Below are positions 62,301 through 64,000 of a stretch of DNA of 64,000 bases, piece by piece. The translations under genes and the position numbers were made by a program. Source of the DNA: Paenibacillus marchantiophytorum (GTDB taxonomy: Bacteria; Bacillota; Bacilli; Paenibacillales; NBRC-103111); the NCBI RefSeq assembly GCF_014640555.1, contig NZ_BMHE01000001.1, forward strand, positions 186,001 to 250,000. The letters are read 5' to 3'. The notes below the pieces were generated by a model. The model saw only the letters and a program-made list of their open reading frames with translations. It ran no database searches and had not been told where the DNA came from. The first letter of the stretch is position 1. Every line of letters begins with the position of its first letter.

Positions 62301-63033
62301 TGGCGTAGTACCAAGCGAGCAAGCAGGTCAGATCCGGTCGCTCACAACCGCCGTATGACGTGTCGCCTACTTTAAATCTCACGCCTTGTTCAACTAGCGT
62401 CTCTTCCAATTCGTACAACGCTTCAATTAATATTCGATCTTCAATACCCAGTAAACCGAATGGAATAGCTGCAGTGACAATATCGCCATGTATGGCGGTA
62501 TCCCCCAATTGACTGATTACTCGTCCGTCTTTAATCATGCTGGCAAACAGGAGTTCACGAATCGCTTTGAGCAGACGCACGCCACGTTCGCCAATGCCGT
62601 TCTGAACATTGACTTGCAGCGCAGCGAAATAAATGGCCAGGTGGCTTAAATAAATACCCTCGCTTCCATCCGTTAGCCAATGAGGCTGCGGCTTCTGCCA
62701 GTTCGCCTCCAGATAAAGCGTCGTTGCCGCTGTATAACTACCCAGCTCCGTTTTAAACGCCAGATCATCCGTCGCCTTCACATATTCTCCGACCACCCAT
62801 AGAACGAGCGCAGCATCTGTCAGTAGAACTTGATCTCGATCTTCCTTATGACCTGATCTGCTTTGCAACAATCGAAGCAGCGGCAAGGCACGATCAGCCT
62901 CGCCTCGCTGAATGAGCGCATAGCTCAAAAACACCAGATCGCGATTAGCAGCCCTGTGCCCAGTGATTGTTACTTGACCTGTATGTTCATCCAGAACGAA
63001 ATCCAGATTAGATTGTGTATGTTGTGTTTGCAC
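59317..63033 (-). CDS. Cytoplasmic GH31 enzyme fused to an N-terminal GH15-like helical domain
   Basis: 1238 residues, no signal peptide. Residues ~30-310 are helix-rich and resemble part of a GH15-type (alpha/alpha)6 barrel ('AAIPFGLLGIEDRILIEALY', 'LTCLLAWYYAKKGDTVRAKE', 'KQGRLPEVD' with Glu271 at the place of the GH15 base). Residues ~345-435 form the 'AGDTV' domain shared with the ctsY-like protein; GH31 follows, with nucleophile candidate Asp848 in 'GVDGFKTDGGEFVFG' and acid/base candidate Asp914 in 'LHWAGDERSTF'. The barrel is closely similar to the ctsY-like protein (for instance 'EQWSDEATFYIFNDAQY' against 'EQWSDENTFYIFNDATY'). GTG start 63031-63033 with AGGAGG 6 nt upstream. Likely intracellular processing of an imported alpha-glucan or cycloalternan. 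The stretch coding residues ~431-544 is Ala-rich and very GC-rich. Confidence 0.88.
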   Translation of the reverse strand: MQTQHTQSNLDFVLDEHTGQVTITGHRAANRDLVFLSYALIQRGEADRALPLLRLLQSRSGHKEDRDQVLLTDAALVLWVVGEYVKATDDLAFKTELGSYTAATTLYLEANWQKPQPHWLTDGSEGIYLSHLAIYFAALQVNVQNGIGERGVRLLKAIRELLFASMIKDGRVISQLGDTAIHGDIVTAAIPFGLLGIEDRILIEALYELEETLVEQGVRFKVGDTSYGGCERPDLTCLLAWYYAKKGDTVRAKELLAHVENLLEKQGRLPEVDIATAKEPLLLTHSLERYGEPDVSVLSSILVTLTQASLLSGKSNKDELDSVRLIHQPTGYDDPYVILSYERFPREPQAGDTVIVRLLTQPFQASQIVSVQAAVNGIPAAEAVPAVMKVMDGGEKVWEAQLGPYLAGDEVSYAFALQQGGKSQRSATYSFHVRAWVPLAHVRALETTEDGFVALLAYGAEASRTAALTFRADASGAVQVTFAADGEPANGQPAQQAAVAVGRARLEADVREGKLALVLRSAEGELMEGFAAEGKPLVEALIDGAGLLHKVRLNFRTKPEHRWFGMGERFCHYEYSGQEVDQYVYNQYRDQGLKTYMPVPFAISSGGYALFVDTPLYSTFRFHTRLSDLVEVEVDVSSAKQQVAAYLFADEPLAMVGQFTQLSGRPMLPPKWSFGPWMSSNNWDSQAEVLKQAELTARYQIPSTVLVIEQWSDEATFYIFNDAQYEVRDGSEPFRYDDFQFPEWGRWPSPKTMVDELHNQGLKVLLWQIPIHKHMYGVAHGQRDQDEITLLKQGYEVKTATGEAYTLPYNWFKDSHIIDFTNPEASKWWFDKRQYLADEIGVDGFKTDGGEFVFGHDLQFFDGSTGREMRNLYPNLYVGSYYDFIGKYAQDGGITFSRAGYTGAQRYPLHWAGDERSTFEAFRSSMIAGLSSSMSGIPFWGWDLGGFHGDIPTAELFVRSTQMAAFCPVMQYHAETKGEFNQDRTPWNIAERTGQPIVIDLYKKYADIRMNLLPYIYDQAIRTSRTGLPMMRAMSLQYPADPHCTEMISQYMFGESLLVAPVMAEGHYSKEVYFPEGTWLSLQEQEEIQGGCLLKVVAPLASIPVYQKQNSVIALHLGEDYSLGDHVGNRVDRYEHLCLRVYVTSELETEFEDDLGNHLVITAKRDQAEVQLQWSGQMNQAVTFMLYQPDGAAHVTSSGIQLSTVDDVEQLKPGQYVIFRKDVVIATEESAGSLVIEG

Positions 63034-63122
63034 AATAAGCCTCCTGCTTCTCTTAAAAGTTAAAAAAGAAAAACGGCTTCACCGCCCTGATAGATCAGTC
63101 TCTCCTTAGCGGCAAAACCTTG

Positions 63123-63303
63123 TAAGGGAAATAGAGGACGCTAATTAGGAAAAAAGTAGGGGGCATGGGTAATAGCGAAACTACAGGGTCTTATTTCCAC
63201 AAATACGTTGAAAATTCCCATGAAACGGAAAAATAGCGACCTGTCGTTCCCTCACCCTACCGAAAATGACACTTTTAGCTTGAATAGCGCATCGTAGTTA
63301 AAT
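63123..63303. repeat. Dispersed palindromic element, copy C (reverse-reverse-forward-forward)
   Basis: Motif copies: reverse 63123-63146 and about 63173-63196, forward 63231-63253 and 63282-63303; spacings about 51, 56 and 50 bp. It is more diverged than copies A and B but keeps order, spacing and total length. It lies in the spacer between the solute-binding protein gene and the GH15-like/GH31 gene. Confidence 0.8.
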
Positions 63304-63334
63304 AAAGGGGCTCTTGCCGCAACAATGCCCCTTT
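63304..63334 (-). terminator. Terminator after the solute-binding protein gene
   Basis: 8-bp stem AAAGGGGC 63304-63311 / GCCCCTTT 63327-63334; the minus-strand tail is ATTTAAC, while the plus strand has eight T after the stem. It separates the binding-protein gene from the GH31 operon, allowing partial read-through. Confidence 0.75.
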
Positions 63335-63363
63335 TTTTTGCTGACTCTACGCCTGCTTTTCTT

Positions 63364-64000
63364 CTATTTAGCTACTAGTTTCTCAATTTTGGCCTGCGCT
63401 TCATTCAGCGCTTTTTCTGCTGTGTAATCGGATTTCAGCTTCGCTTTATCCAATTCATCACCGATTGCTTTCGTCAGATCATTCCATTTGTCCGGAATGG
63501 GCCCAACAGGGGTCAATACAAGAGTATTCAAAGCTTCAAGAACGACTTTCTTCGATTCAGGTGGCGTTTGTTTGAAATAAGCTTGCATCACTTTTTCATC
63601 GGAGACAGCTGGCACGCTCCAACCTTTCTCAATCCGCTTGCTGACAACCGCAGGATCTGAGGACATGAATTTGATGAATTTCCATGCCGCGTCGGCATTT
63701 TTCGTTTTGTCGGATACGACTAATCCATCGGCAAAGAAATGGTGAGCTTTCTTCGTGTTGCCTGGTTCCAGGGCAATATCCCATTTGAAAGGAGCATCGG
63801 CAAAGCGGCTGAAGTTCCAGATCCCGCCACGAAGCATCGCGATTTTGCCTGCCTTGAAAGCATTCAAATCAGCGTCCGGTTGATTAAACGTATCATCGTT
63901 AAGCGCAGGAGAGACTTTATATTTCTTTGCTTTATCCAGCATCCAATTCAATGCCTCGATATTTTCTTTACTGTTTACGGTCGGTTTCCCATCAGCACTC
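63364..64000 (-). CDS. Sugar ABC transporter substrate-binding protein, 5' part outside window
   Basis: The frame is open from base 64000 down to the stop at 63364-63366, about 211 C-terminal residues. 'IAMLRGGIWNFSRF', 'HHFFADGLVVSDKTKNADAAWKFIKFMSSDP' (split in two here: residues around 'FADGLVVSD' and 'AAWKFIKFMS') and 'SVPAVSDEKVMQAYFKQTPP' are typical of family 1 extracellular solute-binding lipoproteins. It would capture an oligosaccharide and deliver it to ABC permeases that must be encoded elsewhere or upstream. The N-terminal lipobox is not in the window. Confidence 0.93.
   Translation of the reverse strand, partial: SADGKPTVNSKENIEALNWMLDKAKKYKVSPALNDDTFNQPDADLNAFKAGKIAMLRGGIWNFSRFADAPFKWDIALEPGNTKKAHHFFADGLVVSDKTKNADAAWKFIKFMSSDPAVVSKRIEKGWSVPAVSDEKVMQAYFKQTPPESKKVVLEALNTLVLTPVGPIPDKWNDLTKAIGDELDKAKLKSDYTAEKALNEAQAKIEKLVAK

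Overview
The window reads as chromosomal DNA of a spore-forming Firmicute of the Paenibacillus group (Bacillales, Paenibacillaceae). The basis is the Bacillus-type order of housekeeping genes (rpsU-yqeY-nfeD-floA-...-yqfC-yqfD-phoH-pgpH-ybeY-dgkA-cdd-era-yqzL-recO ... yqfL-yqxD-dnaG-sigA-trmK-yqfO), the sporulation genes yqfC/yqfD, strong AGGAGG-type ribosome binding sites with GTG and TTG starts, and secreted carbohydrate-active enzymes typical of Paenibacillus. Almost everything is on the minus strand. Exceptions are an MFS transporter, an S8 protease and a TetR-oxidoreductase reading frame.

Layout. 1-1.7 kb: 5' part of typA. 1.9-2.3 kb: small membrane protein. 2.4-16.4 kb: a long cluster (secreted/membrane glutamine-amidotransferase-like protein, ABC ATPase, ABC permease, coiled-coil membrane protein, MoxR AAA+ ATPase, DUF58 protein, BatA-like VWA protein, double-VWA membrane protein), broken by one opposite-strand MFS gene. 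16.5-20.5 kb: TerC protein, thiI with its cysteine desulfurase, lytic transglycosylase. 20.5-21.5 kb: gene-free stretch with a dispersed palindromic repeat, a pentanucleotide microsatellite and an IS91-like transposase remnant. 21.5-27.7 kb: CorC/HlyC-type protein, small proteins, GH15-type hydrolase, YpuI, secreted S8 protease. 27.8-28.2 kb: RNase P RNA, which looks like type A. 28.3-48.9 kb: the housekeeping block from yqfO to rsgA. 49.0-51.1 kb: a TetR regulator joined in frame to a phytoene-desaturase-like flavoenzyme. 51.3-64 kb: a carbohydrate cluster with three GH31 enzymes, a thioesterase-like hydrolase and a sugar-binding lipoprotein that runs off the window.

How the genes work together. 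The two secreted GH31 proteins match in size, order and domain plan the CtsY (6-alpha-glucosyltransferase) and CtsZ (3-alpha-isomaltosyltransferase) pair that makes the cyclic tetrasaccharide cycloalternan from starch. The solute-binding protein would bring the product in. The third GH31 protein has no signal peptide, is fused to a GH15-like helical domain, and could process the sugar inside the cell. The 2.4-16.4 kb cluster has the composition of MoxR/VWA chaperone systems joined to an ABC exporter and envelope sensor proteins; its substrate is unknown.

Most unusual items: (1) a ~181 bp element made of four copies of a ~22 bp motif in the order reverse-reverse-forward-forward, present three times in intergenic spacers with nearly constant spacing and a compensatory base change; (2) the GH15-like/GH31 cytosolic fusion operonic with a thioesterase whose nucleophile Ser is Cys; (3) the TetR-flavoenzyme continuous frame with a complete internal ribosome binding site; (4) a type A-looking RNase P RNA in a Bacillales-like genome. 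All coordinates come from reading the sequence; no database search was run.
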